Below are positions 35,019-43,301 of a stretch of 64,000 nt of DNA, piece after piece (the stretch's first letter is position 1; each line of letters begins with the position of its first letter). The stretch lies in contig OZ242258.1 in assembly GCA_965207025.1 (NCBI GenBank), positions 1,488,001 through 1,552,000 of the forward strand, given 5' to 3'. Under the pieces are notes generated by a model. It saw nothing but the letters and a program-made list of their open reading frames with translations, was not told the DNA's origin and did not search any database. The translations under genes were made by a program, and so were the position numbers. The DNA comes from Bin87 sp034423595. Its GTDB lineage: Bacteria > Chloroflexota > Dehalococcoidia > Lucifugimonadales > UBA3495.

Positions 35019-35951
35019 ATGGCAGCGGAGAACCGTGTTGCCTCTCCACCGGCAGTAGAAGAAGCGGCGTCCGAGTCATCGGCGAAGCCAAATCTTTTTA
35101 GCCGCTTCTGGGCGGAAGCGCGGCGTTATCCGCTGTTCCCCATCGCGCTGCTGCTGATCGTGCTGGTCATTCCGGCCATCTTTTCCGACATCATCGCTCC
35201 TCACGATCCCACCACCGGCAGCCTGTCGGCCCGGCTACAGCCCCCATTCTGGATGGAAGGCGGGTCCACCGAGTATCTCTTGGGCACCGACCGGGTAGGA
35301 CGCGATATTCTGTCCCGGATTATGCACGGCGCCCGCGTGTCGGTGACTATCGCCGCCGTTGCTATATTCATCGCCGGCTTGCTGGGCACCTCCCTGGGCA
35401 TCATCGCCGGCTACTGGGGTGGTTGGGTGGACGCTCTGGTCATGCGGCTGGTGGACATATCCCTGTCGATACCAATCATCCTGCTGGCGTTGGTGATAGT
35501 GGCGGCAACGGAACCGAGCATTCTAAACGTTATCGTAGTGCTGGTGTTGCTGATGTGGTCACGCTATGCTCGGCTGGTGCGTGGCGAAACTCTGGCCGTT
35601 CGGGTGCAGGACTTCATCTCTCGGGCGCAGGTCGCCGGCTCCACCCACCGGCGTATCATGTTCCGCCACGTGTTCCCCAACGTATTCAACAGCGTCATCG
35701 TGCTGGCGACCCTCAACGTCGGCTTCGTCATCGTGCTGGAAGCCACGCTGAGCTTCCTGGCGGTGGGCATCCCGCCACCACAGCCGGCGTGGGGCCTCAT
35801 GGTCGCCGACGGACGGGTGTTGATTGCATCGGCCCAGGGCTGGTGGGTGTCCCTGTTCCCCGGCCTGGCCATCATGCTGGTGGTGCTCTGTATGAACCTG
35901 CTCGGCGACTGGCTGCGCGACCGCCTGGATCCAAAGCAACGGCAGGTGTAG
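35019..35951 (+). CDS. ABC transporter permease, DppC/OppC type
   Basis: A 310-residue permease. A cytoplasmic N-terminus rich in Ala/Glu/Ser (residues 1-30) precedes the first helix (IALLLIVLVIPAIFSDI). DppC landmarks are the extracytoplasmic LLGTDRVGRDILSRIMHGAR and the cytoplasmic EAA loop DFISRAQVAGSTHRRIMFRH. With the preceding DppB-type protein it forms the membrane channel of a peptide/nickel-class importer. The expected DppD/DppF ATPase genes are missing downstream: the next gene is on the opposite strand. Confidence 0.93.
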   Translation: MAAENRVASPPAVEEAASESSAKPNLFSRFWAEARRYPLFPIALLLIVLVIPAIFSDIIAPHDPTTGSLSARLQPPFWMEGGSTEYLLGTDRVGRDILSRIMHGARVSVTIAAVAIFIAGLLGTSLGIIAGYWGGWVDALVMRLVDISLSIPIILLALVIVAATEPSILNVIVVLVLLMWSRYARLVRGETLAVRVQDFISRAQVAGSTHRRIMFRHVFPNVFNSVIVLATLNVGFVIVLEATLSFLAVGIPPPQPAWGLMVADGRVLIASAQGWWVSLFPGLAIMLVVLCMNLLGDWLRDRLDPKQRQV

Positions 35952-35974
35952 CCACCACACACACCGACATAACC

Positions 35975-36005
35975 GTAGGGGCGGGTTTGAAACCCGCCCC
36001 TTTAC
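35975..36005. repeat. GTAGGGGC-type palindrome with GGGTTTGAAACCC core
   Basis: A 31-bp inverted repeat with arms GTAGGGGCGGGTTT and AAACCCGCCCCTTTAC around a short GA centre. It has the same outer arms as the repeats at 1187, 34018 and 62116 but a different core. It lies between the convergent permease and LLM genes, where it could end transcription on both strands. Confidence 0.8.
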
Positions 36006-36008
36006 TTG

Positions 36009-36036
36009 CCCGCTCGTTCTGAGCGTGTCGAAGGAC
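36009..36036. repeat. TGAGC(C/G)TGTCGAAGG-type short repeat
   Basis: CCGCTCGTTCTGAGCGTGTC followed by GAAGGACG matches the motif that appears at 61130-61176 as CTGAGCCTGTCGAAGGAC. It directly follows the palindrome at 35975, so two repeat families are nested side by side. Confidence 0.55.
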
Positions 36037-36044
36037 GATTCATA

Positions 36045-36959
36045 TTACCGGAACTGCGGAATAACGTCCTCTGCAATAGCCTGCATCAACTCACCAATCC
36101 GGTCAACGTCGCCGGTATTCAACGCCAGCGCGAAATGTTCCGCCCCGGCGTCCCGATACGCCGCGATCCCCGCAACCATTCCCGCGGGATCGTGCCCCGG
36201 CAACCTGGACCGGTCTGCGGCCCGCTCGCTCGACGGCCCGCCGTGGGCTTCCACCTCGACCCTAACTGACATCACCAACTCATCGGGATTCCGCCCTGCC
36301 GATTCGGCTACTTCCCGCACCGTGCGACGGCCAATGGCAAATTCCTCTGCGCTCACGCCTGAAGGATGCCAGCCGTCGCCGCGCCGCCCCGCACGACGCA
36401 ACGCTCCGGTACTGTTGCCGCCAACCCACAGCGGAACGCCCAGGGAACCGGACACCGTCTGCGCTGGTTTCGGCGAAAACTTGAGATCTCCAAACTCCCA
36501 ACGATTGCTGGTGTAGCGCGGATCTTCGTTGGACCACAACTCTCGCATTATGTCCATCGACTCGTTGGTCAGCGAACCTCGCTGGCTCAACGGAATTCCC
36601 AGCGCTTCAAACTCCGGTGTCATTGCCCCCACACCGATACCCAGCACCAGCCGGCCGCCCGACATTTGGTCCAGCGTCGCCGCGTACTTCGCCAACTCCA
36701 CCGGGTTGTGATACGGCAGCACCAGCACCGAGGTTCCCAGCTTGATCCGCGAAGTCAGGGCCGAAACGTGCGACAGGGTAGCCATCGGATGATAGTACGG
36801 CTTGTCATCCAGCCGCTCCCGGATGTACCCGTTGTTGAAAAGATGGTCCATCACCCAGATCGAGTCATACCCCATCTCCTCCGCTCGAACGCCAAATCTG
36901 ATGACCTCTTGAGAATCAACAATGCCCCAATTGTTGGGTATGGTTATGCCAAATTCCAT
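36045..36959 (-). CDS. LLM class F420/flavin-dependent oxidoreductase
   Basis: A 304-residue luciferase-like enzyme beginning MEFGITIPNNWG. Landmarks are EMGYDSIWVMDHLF (about residues 28-41), KLGTSVLVLPYHNPVELAKY, SGGRLVLGIGVGAMTPEFEALG and PLWVGGNSTGALRRAGRRGDGW. This pattern is typical of the F420-dependent TIGR03619-like subgroup, also represented at 1201 and 39946. The substrate is unknown. It is preceded by an AIM24-like gene on the same strand, 35 bp away. Confidence 0.9.
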   Translation of the reverse strand: MEFGITIPNNWGIVDSQEVIRFGVRAEEMGYDSIWVMDHLFNNGYIRERLDDKPYYHPMATLSHVSALTSRIKLGTSVLVLPYHNPVELAKYAATLDQMSGGRLVLGIGVGAMTPEFEALGIPLSQRGSLTNESMDIMRELWSNEDPRYTSNRWEFGDLKFSPKPAQTVSGSLGVPLWVGGNSTGALRRAGRRGDGWHPSGVSAEEFAIGRRTVREVAESAGRNPDELVMSVRVEVEAHGGPSSERAADRSRLPGHDPAGMVAGIAAYRDAGAEHFALALNTGDVDRIGELMQAIAEDVIPQFR

Positions 36960-36994
36960 CGCCCGACTATCCTCCGCTATCGCAATCTTCCAGC

Positions 36995-37684
36995 CTAGTT
37001 ATTACCGGTTTTCGGTAGAAATGGGACCAACTTGTCGGCCAGGGATGCCAGGTTGCGCGACTGGACCCAGACGTGCCCATTGCCCCGGAACCTCATCACC
37101 AGTCCTTCCCCTCCGGCGATCAACGAGCCAATCCCTCCTACCTTGCCGATTGAATACTCCACGTCGTCGCTGAACGCCACCAGATGGCCCGTGTCAACCA
37201 CCAGTTCCCGGTCCGGCGTAACCGCCACCTGCTTGATAGCGCCATACGAGTTGTAGTACACCGTTCCCAAACCCCGTTCCGCATAAGCCCTGATGAAAAA
37301 CAGGCTCTCTCCACTGAAGAAGCCTCGGAACCCCTGGAATTTCGTGTCGGTCTCCACGTTCTCCGTGCAGGCCAGAAAAGAACTGGACTGGATGAACAAA
37401 TTCGTGCCGGGATCCAAATCGAACGAGCCTATGTCTCCCGGAGACGGCGGCGCCAGGCTCACCCAGCCCCCGCGCCCTTCACCCGTAAAAGTGTTCAGGA
37501 AGAAGGATTCGCCCCCCATCATTCGCCGAATGCCGCCGAACAGGCCGCCTCCGCCCATCCCCGTCTTCATGTCCACGCCCGCCTGGGCCACCATCGCGCC
37601 GGTTTCCGCCTTGATGGACTCGCCGGGATCCAATTCCACTGTGAGCAGCGAATAACTGGGATCGAATTCAATATTGGCCCGCAT
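36995..37684 (-). CDS. AIM24 / TIGR00266 family protein
   Basis: A 229-residue beta-rich protein. The ATG at 37684 is supported by GAAGGAGG just upstream. Characteristic segments are LTVELDPGESIKAETGAMVA (about residues 13-32), GGGGLFGGIRRMMGGESFF, a second repeat with GSFDLDPGTNLFIQSSSFLA, and a terminal GLVMRFRGNGHVWVQSRN. Members of this family are conserved in bacteria and include the yeast mitochondrial protein Aim24; the biochemical role is unclear. It lies downstream of ribH on the same strand. Confidence 0.9.
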   Translation of the reverse strand: MRANIEFDPSYSLLTVELDPGESIKAETGAMVAQAGVDMKTGMGGGGLFGGIRRMMGGESFFLNTFTGEGRGGWVSLAPPSPGDIGSFDLDPGTNLFIQSSSFLACTENVETDTKFQGFRGFFSGESLFFIRAYAERGLGTVYYNSYGAIKQVAVTPDRELVVDTGHLVAFSDDVEYSIGKVGGIGSLIAGGEGLVMRFRGNGHVWVQSRNLASLADKLVPFLPKTGNN

Positions 37685-37749
37685 TGGCGCCTCCTTCGAT
37701 ATGGGTATGCCGAATCGTAATGTCTCTGAGCGCGGGAATACTGTTCCGT

Positions 37750-38223
37750 TCACCCGGTTTTGATCGCCTGAATCAGCCTCGCCGACTCAATGGCTCCAAC
37801 CGCGCAGTCCGAACCCAGGTTGCCCACTTTGCCGCCCGACCGGTTGATCGCCTGCTCCATGTTCTCGGTCGTCAAAACCCCGAACATAGTGGGGATGCCA
37901 GTGTCGCGTCCCACCGCAGCAATACCCGACGCCGCCTGATTGCACACCATGTCGTAATGGCTCGTTTCGCCGCGTATCACCGCGCCCAGGCATATAACCG
38001 CATCATACCGCCCTGACTCTGCAAACGTCTTCGCGGCAAGGGGCAACTCAAAAGAGCCGGGGACCCACGCCGTGGAAATATCGCCGTCCCGCACGCCATA
38101 TTGCGTGAGCGTGCTGAGCGCGCCTTCCATCAGGTTCTTGGTTATAACGTGGTTGAAACGAGCCGCCACCACCGCCACCCGAAGCCCGACGCCATCGATT
38201 CCACCATTCAATTCTTGCGGCAA
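37750..38223 (-). CDS. ribH: 6,7-dimethyl-8-ribityllumazine synthase
   Basis: Lumazine synthase, the penultimate enzyme of riboflavin synthesis, which condenses the pyrimidine with dihydroxybutanone phosphate and forms a 60-mer or pentamer. Motifs are VVAARFNHVITKNLMEGAL, the substrate loop WVPGSFELPLAAK, and GAVIRGETSHYDMVCN with the active-site histidine. No ATG is available: a TTG at 38223 with GGAG 8 bases upstream gives 157 residues, close to the usual 150-160, while a TTG at 38259 would add 12. Other rib genes are absent nearby. Flavin supply is relevant to the many flavoenzymes in the window. Confidence 0.93.
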   Translation of the reverse strand: MPQELNGGIDGVGLRVAVVAARFNHVITKNLMEGALSTLTQYGVRDGDISTAWVPGSFELPLAAKTFAESGRYDAVICLGAVIRGETSHYDMVCNQAASGIAAVGRDTGIPTMFGVLTTENMEQAINRSGGKVGNLGSDCAVGAIESARLIQAIKTG

Positions 38224-38337
38224 ACTCTCATCTCCCGTGTTCCGGAGTAGGGCCGTCAATCACATGCGCGCCCCGTGCCAAGTGTACACGCTGCCGCCCC
38301 CTGGTGTCAGCAGAAATCACCCGCTGCAACGGCGGCT

Positions 38338-39417
38338 CTATGTCCGGTCCGACAATCGGGAATGAAGTTCGTCCAACGAGGTGATCTCCGACGAAAGTAT
38401 CCTTCGCGCCAGGTCACGGGCGTACTGTTTCTGCGCTTCCCCGGTAAGGTATTCCGCCGGCGATTTGCCGTCGATCCGAGCCAGCAACAACACGCCCAGT
38501 TGCCGGACAGTGTCCGGTTCCAGCGTGTCCCTATCGCCGGCCGCTGCACCGATTGAGTCCAGGTACGTTGACCAGAACAACCGAGCCGCTGCGGAGTATT
38601 GCTTCGACAGCACCGGCTTGTAAATTGCCTTCAACGTAAAGTGGTTGAGCATGAACGCTAGGTCGAAAATCGGATTGCCCAGATGCGCCACCTCAAAATC
38701 CAGCAACAGCACCTTCGCCGCCGCGCCAACGCCGCTTACGATGATATTCTTGGGGCTGAAATCGCCATGCACCAGAGTTCGCCGCTCGCGCGTTGTCGGC
38801 AGCATCCTCTGCGCTTCGTTTTCGATAATGTTCGCCAGGTCGGGGTGCGCGGCGGCAGTTGCCCGGTGGTACGGATCGATCCGCAACTGCACGAAACCGC
38901 CCAGATCCTCAAACTGACGCAGTACGACCGGAACGTCCCCATCGATCACCGCAGATGACCGATGAATCGCAGCCAGCATACTTCCTACCCGACCGGCAAC
39001 TGCGGTATCGACGTAACCGTCCAACAGCGCCTCTTTCCAGTTGACGCCGTCGTCAGGCGCAGCGGTCATCACGAAAATGAAATTTTCCCTGTCCTCGTGT
39101 ACGACCTCTGGTACCGCCCAGCAAGTCCGCTGCCCCGTAATGCCATCCGACCTGAGACCGCCAACGAAATCAAGCCCGGCCTTCTCCCGGTAAATCCGCT
39201 CCTGGTCCGCGAACCAATCTTCCTCCACCTGCAGCTTGGGCAATGATTGTTTCAGGACCAAGCCGCTGCCATCGGCCGCTGGACTCACCTTGATCACGAT
39301 GTTGGATACGCCACCGCCAAGGGCTTCGGCCACCGCCTGTCCCCTTCTTCCAGCAGAAATTACCCCCTGGTCAACCAAGTACGAGACCGCATTTTGAGCC
39401 GTGAGCGCAAACGGCAT
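38338..39417 (-). CDS. Phosphotransferase / APH-like kinase (MTR-kinase-like)
   Basis: A 359-residue protein kinase-like phosphotransferase. An N-lobe Gly loop (EALGGGVSNIVIKVS) is followed by VLKQSLPKLQ with the ATP lysine, the catalytic loop LVHGDFSPKNII at about residues 226-237, and LLLDFEVAHLGNPIFDLAFM with the metal aspartate. The layout resembles methylthioribose and homoserine-type kinases of the aminoglycoside phosphotransferase clan, so a small-molecule substrate is likely. It is the last gene of a compact minus-strand operon (LLM, two tiny genes, kinase) with 4 bp to its upstream neighbour. ATG at 39417. Confidence 0.88.
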   Translation of the reverse strand: MPFALTAQNAVSYLVDQGVISAGRRGQAVAEALGGGVSNIVIKVSPAADGSGLVLKQSLPKLQVEEDWFADQERIYREKAGLDFVGGLRSDGITGQRTCWAVPEVVHEDRENFIFVMTAAPDDGVNWKEALLDGYVDTAVAGRVGSMLAAIHRSSAVIDGDVPVVLRQFEDLGGFVQLRIDPYHRATAAAHPDLANIIENEAQRMLPTTRERRTLVHGDFSPKNIIVSGVGAAAKVLLLDFEVAHLGNPIFDLAFMLNHFTLKAIYKPVLSKQYSAAARLFWSTYLDSIGAAAGDRDTLEPDTVRQLGVLLLARIDGKSPAEYLTGEAQKQYARDLARRILSSEITSLDELHSRLSDRT

Positions 39418-39421
39418 GGAC

Positions 39422-39718
39422 TTACGCGTGGCCGCCGTTGGTTCCGTTGCTCTCCAGCCGCTCCAACCGCTCATTAAGCCTACCCAGTTCGGACCGCAGG
39501 GCGGCGATGGTTTCCGCCTGGGCTACCTGCGCTTGGAAGCGGGCAGCTTCAGCGTCGGCTCGAGCTGCTTCAGTTTCCGCTCGGGCCGCCGCCACTTCGG
39601 CCTGCGCCTCCAGCCGCATCGCTTCCGCACGTTGCCTCTCCTTCTGAGCCTGCCAGTGGAATATGATGCTTGAAAGCATGATGCCAGCGCCTCCTGATAC
39701 TGTCACGGTCGGTCCCAC
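39422..39718 (-). CDS. Small coiled-coil protein with N-terminal hydrophobic segment
   Basis: A 98-residue protein. Residues 4-22 are moderately hydrophobic (TVSGGAGIMLSSIIFHW). Residues 24-90 are an uninterrupted Ala/Glu/Arg/Gln helix (EAQAEVAAARAETEAARADA), a likely coiled coil, ending in a short flexible tail. The GTG start at 39718 overlaps the stop of the upstream small gene by one base (TAGTG), indicating coupled translation. No family recognised. It resembles small scaffold or membrane-anchored coiled-coil proteins only in composition. Confidence 0.6.
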   Translation of the reverse strand: MGPTVTVSGGAGIMLSSIIFHWQAQKERQRAEAMRLEAQAEVAAARAETEAARADAEAARFQAQVAQAETIAALRSELGRLNERLERLESNGTNGGHA

Positions 39719-39939
39719 TATCTGGAAAATCTGGCGCCAGTTATCAAACGCCGCTGCACAGCTCCGTCCAGAACCGGTATCAATGAATATACCACCGTCG
39801 TCACCCCGACTGCCACCGCTTGCAGTAGAACGAACTCCAAGATAATTGGCAGCGTCATGACAGCGTGCGACGCTGCTAGCGATGCTATGCCGCCGGCCGT
39901 TGGTCCACTGGCGGCCGGCGGACTGGACGGTACTGTCAT
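39718..39939 (-). CDS. Small membrane protein
   Basis: A 73-residue protein. A Pro/Ser/Ala/Gly-rich N-terminus is followed by one long hydrophobic stretch at about residues 24-56 (AVMTLPIILEFVLLQAVAVG and onward), enough for one helix or a helical hairpin, then a basic tail VQRRLITGARFSR. It starts 6 bp after the LLM stop and overlaps the next gene by 1 base, so its place inside the operon supports it being real. No family recognised. Confidence 0.55.
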   Translation of the reverse strand: MTVPSSPPAASGPTAGGIASLAASHAVMTLPIILEFVLLQAVAVGVTTVVYSLIPVLDGAVQRRLITGARFSR

Positions 39940-39945
39940 CGGCCT

Positions 39946-40905
39946 CTACACCTGCGCTGCCACCTGCGTCGTGAAATCTTCCAGGTGGCCCAGCGTTTCC
40001 TCCAGGTTCCCGTCGGCGCTGAGTCGTGCAATGTCCAGCACCAGGTAGCTAACCCCCATGTCCTCGTATTCTCGGATGTCGCCCGCGATCTGCTCGCCAC
40101 TCCCGGTAAAACGGGTTCGGTCATCGCTGGTGTCCGTTCCCGTGATGTGGTAGTCGTGTGAACGGTAGATGATCTGAATCTCATCAGGATTGCGCCCAGC
40201 CCGTTCCGCAGTGCGCCGCAGCCGAGCCATGCCGTTCTGTAGCGTCTCTGGCGTCCCCACGGGAAATGCCGGATTGTTGCCGATGGGATACCACCCGTCG
40301 CACAGCGTCGCCGCCCGCCGGATTGCAGGTCGGCTTTCACCGCCTACCCAGAACGGAGGGTGCGGCTTTTGCACCGGTTTGGGCAGGAACCAGATGTCCG
40401 AGAAGCTAACGTACTCGCCCTCAAACGTCGGATCGTCTGATGTCCACAATTCTTTGAACGCCCGGATGTATTCGTCGGTCACCGCGCCCCGCTCGTCGAA
40501 CGGCTCGCACCCCACCGCCTCAAACTCCTCCCGACACCATCCCACGCCGACGCCCACGATCAACCGGCCGCCCGACAACACGTCCAGCGTCGCCAGCGCC
40601 TTGGCCGCCACCAGTGGATTCCGATGCGGCACGATCAGCACCGACGTCGCCAGCCGGATCGACTTGGTGGCGCCCGCCATGAACGCCAGCGCGGTGATCT
40701 GCTCCATCGCTTGCCCCGATGCCGACCCGGGAAACTCCCCGGTCTCGGTGTACGGGTAGTCCGAATCGATATTTTTAGGCACCAGGATGTGGTCGCCCAA
40801 CGCTATCGAGTCAAACCCCAACTCCTCCGCTTTCCGTGCTATCGTCGCCATGTTGTCCGGCGTGGCCAGCGGCCCGCGCCCGGGAAGAGTGATTCCGTAC
40901 TGCAT
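39946..40905 (-). CDS. LLM class F420/flavin-dependent oxidoreductase
   Basis: A 319-residue luciferase-like enzyme starting MQYGITLPGRGPLATPDNM; the ATG at 40905 has AGGAG 9 bases upstream. Landmarks are ELGFDSIALGDHILVP, RLATSVLIVPHRNPLVAAKA, SGGRLIVGVGVGWCREEFEA and PPFWVGGESRPAIRRAATLC. It closely resembles the enzymes at 1201 and 36045, including the MQYGI(I/T)LP start of the former. It heads a four-gene minus-strand operon with two tiny genes and a kinase. The substrate is unknown. Confidence 0.9.
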   Translation of the reverse strand: MQYGITLPGRGPLATPDNMATIARKAEELGFDSIALGDHILVPKNIDSDYPYTETGEFPGSASGQAMEQITALAFMAGATKSIRLATSVLIVPHRNPLVAAKALATLDVLSGGRLIVGVGVGWCREEFEAVGCEPFDERGAVTDEYIRAFKELWTSDDPTFEGEYVSFSDIWFLPKPVQKPHPPFWVGGESRPAIRRAATLCDGWYPIGNNPAFPVGTPETLQNGMARLRRTAERAGRNPDEIQIIYRSHDYHITGTDTSDDRTRFTGSGEQIAGDIREYEDMGVSYLVLDIARLSADGNLEETLGHLEDFTTQVAAQV

Positions 40906-40955
40906 CTTTGTAACTCCTGTGTTAAAGCCAGCCTCGCACGGCTTTATCTGAATTG

Positions 40956-41756
40956 TCACACCGGATTGAGGAACTCCTCGATCCGTTCCTCCACCCATTT
41001 ACCATGATCAGGTTCCAAAGCCGGACCCGGTGGTGGGCTATCATAGTCAAGAAAACTGTTGTATCTGGACATACGGTGCATTTGTGCTAACAACAATCCC
41101 AAGTCAACCGTTAACTCATCGTCCCCAAGGCGCAGCGGCAGCAGAAATTTGGGAATGGAGTCTTGAATCATAAACGGGAGGAGGTAAGCGCGAGGGCGCT
41201 GCCTTTCCCGGCTGACCAGAATCCGGTAATGGCAATGGGGAACTGTCGTCGCCAGCGGCATGGGCTCGCCGGCTCGCAACAGGTCTATTTCCACCAGGTT
41301 GACGTCTGATTCTAGGATGTCGTTCCTCTTGCTTAGATAGTCCATTCTTCCACGGCCCGGCACTTTGTTGGTGGGGGACAGGACTTCCACCACCGTAACT
41401 ACTTGACCGGATTCTGCCCGCACTTCCAGGAATGTGACTCGTGTGGGTACCGGGATCATGACCTCGATTCCGCCTTCCGGAATCGTTCGCTCTTTGAGCG
41501 CAACTTCGATTTCGGCCTCCCTACGTTGAGTTACCGACAGATCGGGAACGACGTATCTGGAACTGTCGTCAACAAGCGACGTCTCCCATACTTCCAATCG
41601 CTCCTCAATGGCTAACCGACATCCCAACGGCATTTGCGCCGCCATGCTCGACCATAACAAGGCGATCAGTTCATTGTGAACTTCCGGCCACAGGCGCGGA
41701 TGCTCCAAATATGGATTCATTCCCGGAAACGGGTTATCGTATTGCACCGCCGTCAT
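40956..41756 (-). CDS. DUF4058 family protein
   Basis: A 266-residue protein of DUF4058, an uncharacterised family common in Chloroflexi and Cyanobacteria. The N-terminus NPFPGMNPYLEHPRLWPEVH is the family signature. The core TFLEVRAESGQVVTVVEVLS followed by a TNKVPG segment resembles a nuclease-like PD-(D/E)XK arrangement in outline, and MDYLSKRNDILESDVNLVEI is also characteristic. The ATG at 41756 gives the standard start. Function unknown. It sits between an LLM gene and an SDR gene on the same strand. Confidence 0.85.
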   Translation of the reverse strand: MTAVQYDNPFPGMNPYLEHPRLWPEVHNELIALLWSSMAAQMPLGCRLAIEERLEVWETSLVDDSSRYVVPDLSVTQRREAEIEVALKERTIPEGGIEVMIPVPTRVTFLEVRAESGQVVTVVEVLSPTNKVPGRGRMDYLSKRNDILESDVNLVEIDLLRAGEPMPLATTVPHCHYRILVSRERQRPRAYLLPFMIQDSIPKFLLPLRLGDDELTVDLGLLLAQMHRMSRYNSFLDYDSPPPGPALEPDHGKWVEERIEEFLNPV

Positions 41757-41783
41757 GGCTAAAGCCCTCATCCAAACCAGGCA

Positions 41784-42632
41784 TCAGTGGAACAATATCC
41801 CGCCGTTCACGTTGTACGACTGTCCGGTAATCAATTCCGAATCCGGCCCCGCCAGAAACGCCACCAGGTTCGCCACGTCCTCCGGTTCCGCAATGCGGCC
41901 CAACGGCGTGCGCTCCGATGATGCGGACACGATCTGCGCCCGAAACTCCTCCTGCGTGATGCCCCGTTCCGCCGCCTGGGCCCGCTCCCAGTAGCTCATA
42001 CGGTCCGTGTTGATCGGCCCGGGACACACGGCATTGACCGTGATGCCATGGGGCGCCAGGTCCATGGCCGACGCCTGCGTCAGCCCAATAACGGCAAACT
42101 TGCTGGCCGAATACGCCGCTCCGTCTGCGCTGGCCTGCTTTCCCGCGTTGCTGGCGATGTTCACGACGCGGCCGCCGTTTCCCAGACGCACCATCTCGCG
42201 CCCCGCGTGCTTGGTGCACAGGAACACGGCGGTTGTGTTGATGGCCAGGAAATGCTGCCAAACCTCTTCCTCAAGCTCGGTCACCGGCACCTTGTCCCGC
42301 CCGATGATGGCCCGGGCGTTGTTCACCATGATGTCCAGCCGGCCATAGTGATTGACCGTCTCGGCCACCAAACCTTCAATCTCTTCGGGCTTGGACAAAT
42401 CGGCGTAAATCGGCAGTACGCGTCGTCCCAGGCTCTGCACTTCCTCGGCCACGCTGTCGATTGACTGCCATTCCGACCGCACCTCGCCGGGCGGCAGGTC
42501 GTCCGCCGGCCGACGCACGTCCGTAATCGCCACGTCCGCGCCCAGGGCTGCTAGCTTCAACGCCGTTGCTCGCCCGACGCCGCGCATCCCGCCGGCCCCC
42601 GTGATCAACGCAACCTTGCCTTCCAAACTCAT
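41784..42632 (-). CDS. SDR family oxidoreductase with NNAR variant
   Basis: A 282-residue SDR. The cofactor motif is lengthened by two residues (TGAGGMRGVG), a variant known in some SDRs. The canonical NNAG is NNAR (IMVNNARAIIG). The catalytic serine is in VNIASNAG and YxxxK in AYSASKFAV; the C-terminus ends with TGQSYNVNGGILFH, the usual SDR end. The ATG at 42632 has GGAGGG 8 bases upstream, whereas the in-frame ATG at 42638 overlaps the stop of the HD-domain gene (ATGA). Coupling with that gene is therefore likely. Confidence 0.88.
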   Translation of the reverse strand: MSLEGKVALITGAGGMRGVGRATALKLAALGADVAITDVRRPADDLPPGEVRSEWQSIDSVAEEVQSLGRRVLPIYADLSKPEEIEGLVAETVNHYGRLDIMVNNARAIIGRDKVPVTELEEEVWQHFLAINTTAVFLCTKHAGREMVRLGNGGRVVNIASNAGKQASADGAAYSASKFAVIGLTQASAMDLAPHGITVNAVCPGPINTDRMSYWERAQAAERGITQEEFRAQIVSASSERTPLGRIAEPEDVANLVAFLAGPDSELITGQSYNVNGGILFH

Positions 42633-42634
42633 GA

Positions 42635-43222
42635 TCATTCCCTCCCGACGCTGAACGGTTCCCGCGCGAAAACGCGCCGAACCATCGGCTCGAAATATTC
42701 CAGCGGCAGCGATTCGTACTCTGGATCAAAGGATGATTGATCCCACTGGTGGCAGAAATCCACGGCATCTTGATACCACGGGTGGTCGATGTACCTGTCC
42801 CGTGCGTTCCGATCGTTCCCAAAGTGATGCGCGTAATAGTAGCTCTGGAACAACCCATGTTGACGCACTATCCAGTAAGTTCGCTCGGAAACGTAGGGCC
42901 GCAACACCGCCGCCGCCAGCTCGCTGTGGTTGTGCGGAGACAGCAGATCGCCGATGTCGTGTAGCAGCGCAGCCACCACCATCTCCTCGTCAGCATCATC
43001 CCGGTACGCCCGCGTCGCCGACTGCAACGAGTGCTCCAGCCGATCAACCTTGTAGCCGCCCAGCGAACCGGCCAACCTCCGCAGTTGCTCCAATACCCGA
43101 TCTGCCGTACTAGCGGCGAATTCCGCCTCCAGCCGCTCCAACAACTCGTAATCTTCCCGCGTCCCCGCCGCCATGCTGGTGAACGACACCGTGTCGGTTG
43201 CGGACTGCTTCACGTCAACCAT
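42635..43222 (-). CDS. HD-domain protein (PhnZ-like oxygenase or phosphohydrolase)
   Basis: A 195-residue HD-superfamily protein. Metal ligands: His64 in RLEHSLQSATRA, HD at 88-89 in AALLHDIGDLLSP, His97 and/or His99, and His122 in VRQHGLFQSYYYAHHFG. The EHSLQxA helix and the lack of a second phosphohydrolase motif recall PhnZ-type mixed-valent di-iron oxygenases, although ordinary HD phosphohydrolases cannot be excluded. The C-terminal HPWYQDAVDFCHQWDQSSFD segment recurs in this subgroup. It overlaps the downstream SDR gene by ATGA. ATG at 43222 with GGGAG upstream. Confidence 0.8.
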   Translation of the reverse strand: MVDVKQSATDTVSFTSMAAGTREDYELLERLEAEFAASTADRVLEQLRRLAGSLGGYKVDRLEHSLQSATRAYRDDADEEMVVAALLHDIGDLLSPHNHSELAAAVLRPYVSERTYWIVRQHGLFQSYYYAHHFGNDRNARDRYIDHPWYQDAVDFCHQWDQSSFDPEYESLPLEYFEPMVRRVFAREPFSVGRE

Positions 43223-43301
43223 CGGGTTTCTCCCTTCGTGTAGTATGTAGCGCGATTGTACCATCGCGCACGACGCATCATCAGCGGACAGGAGGCGGGC
43301 A

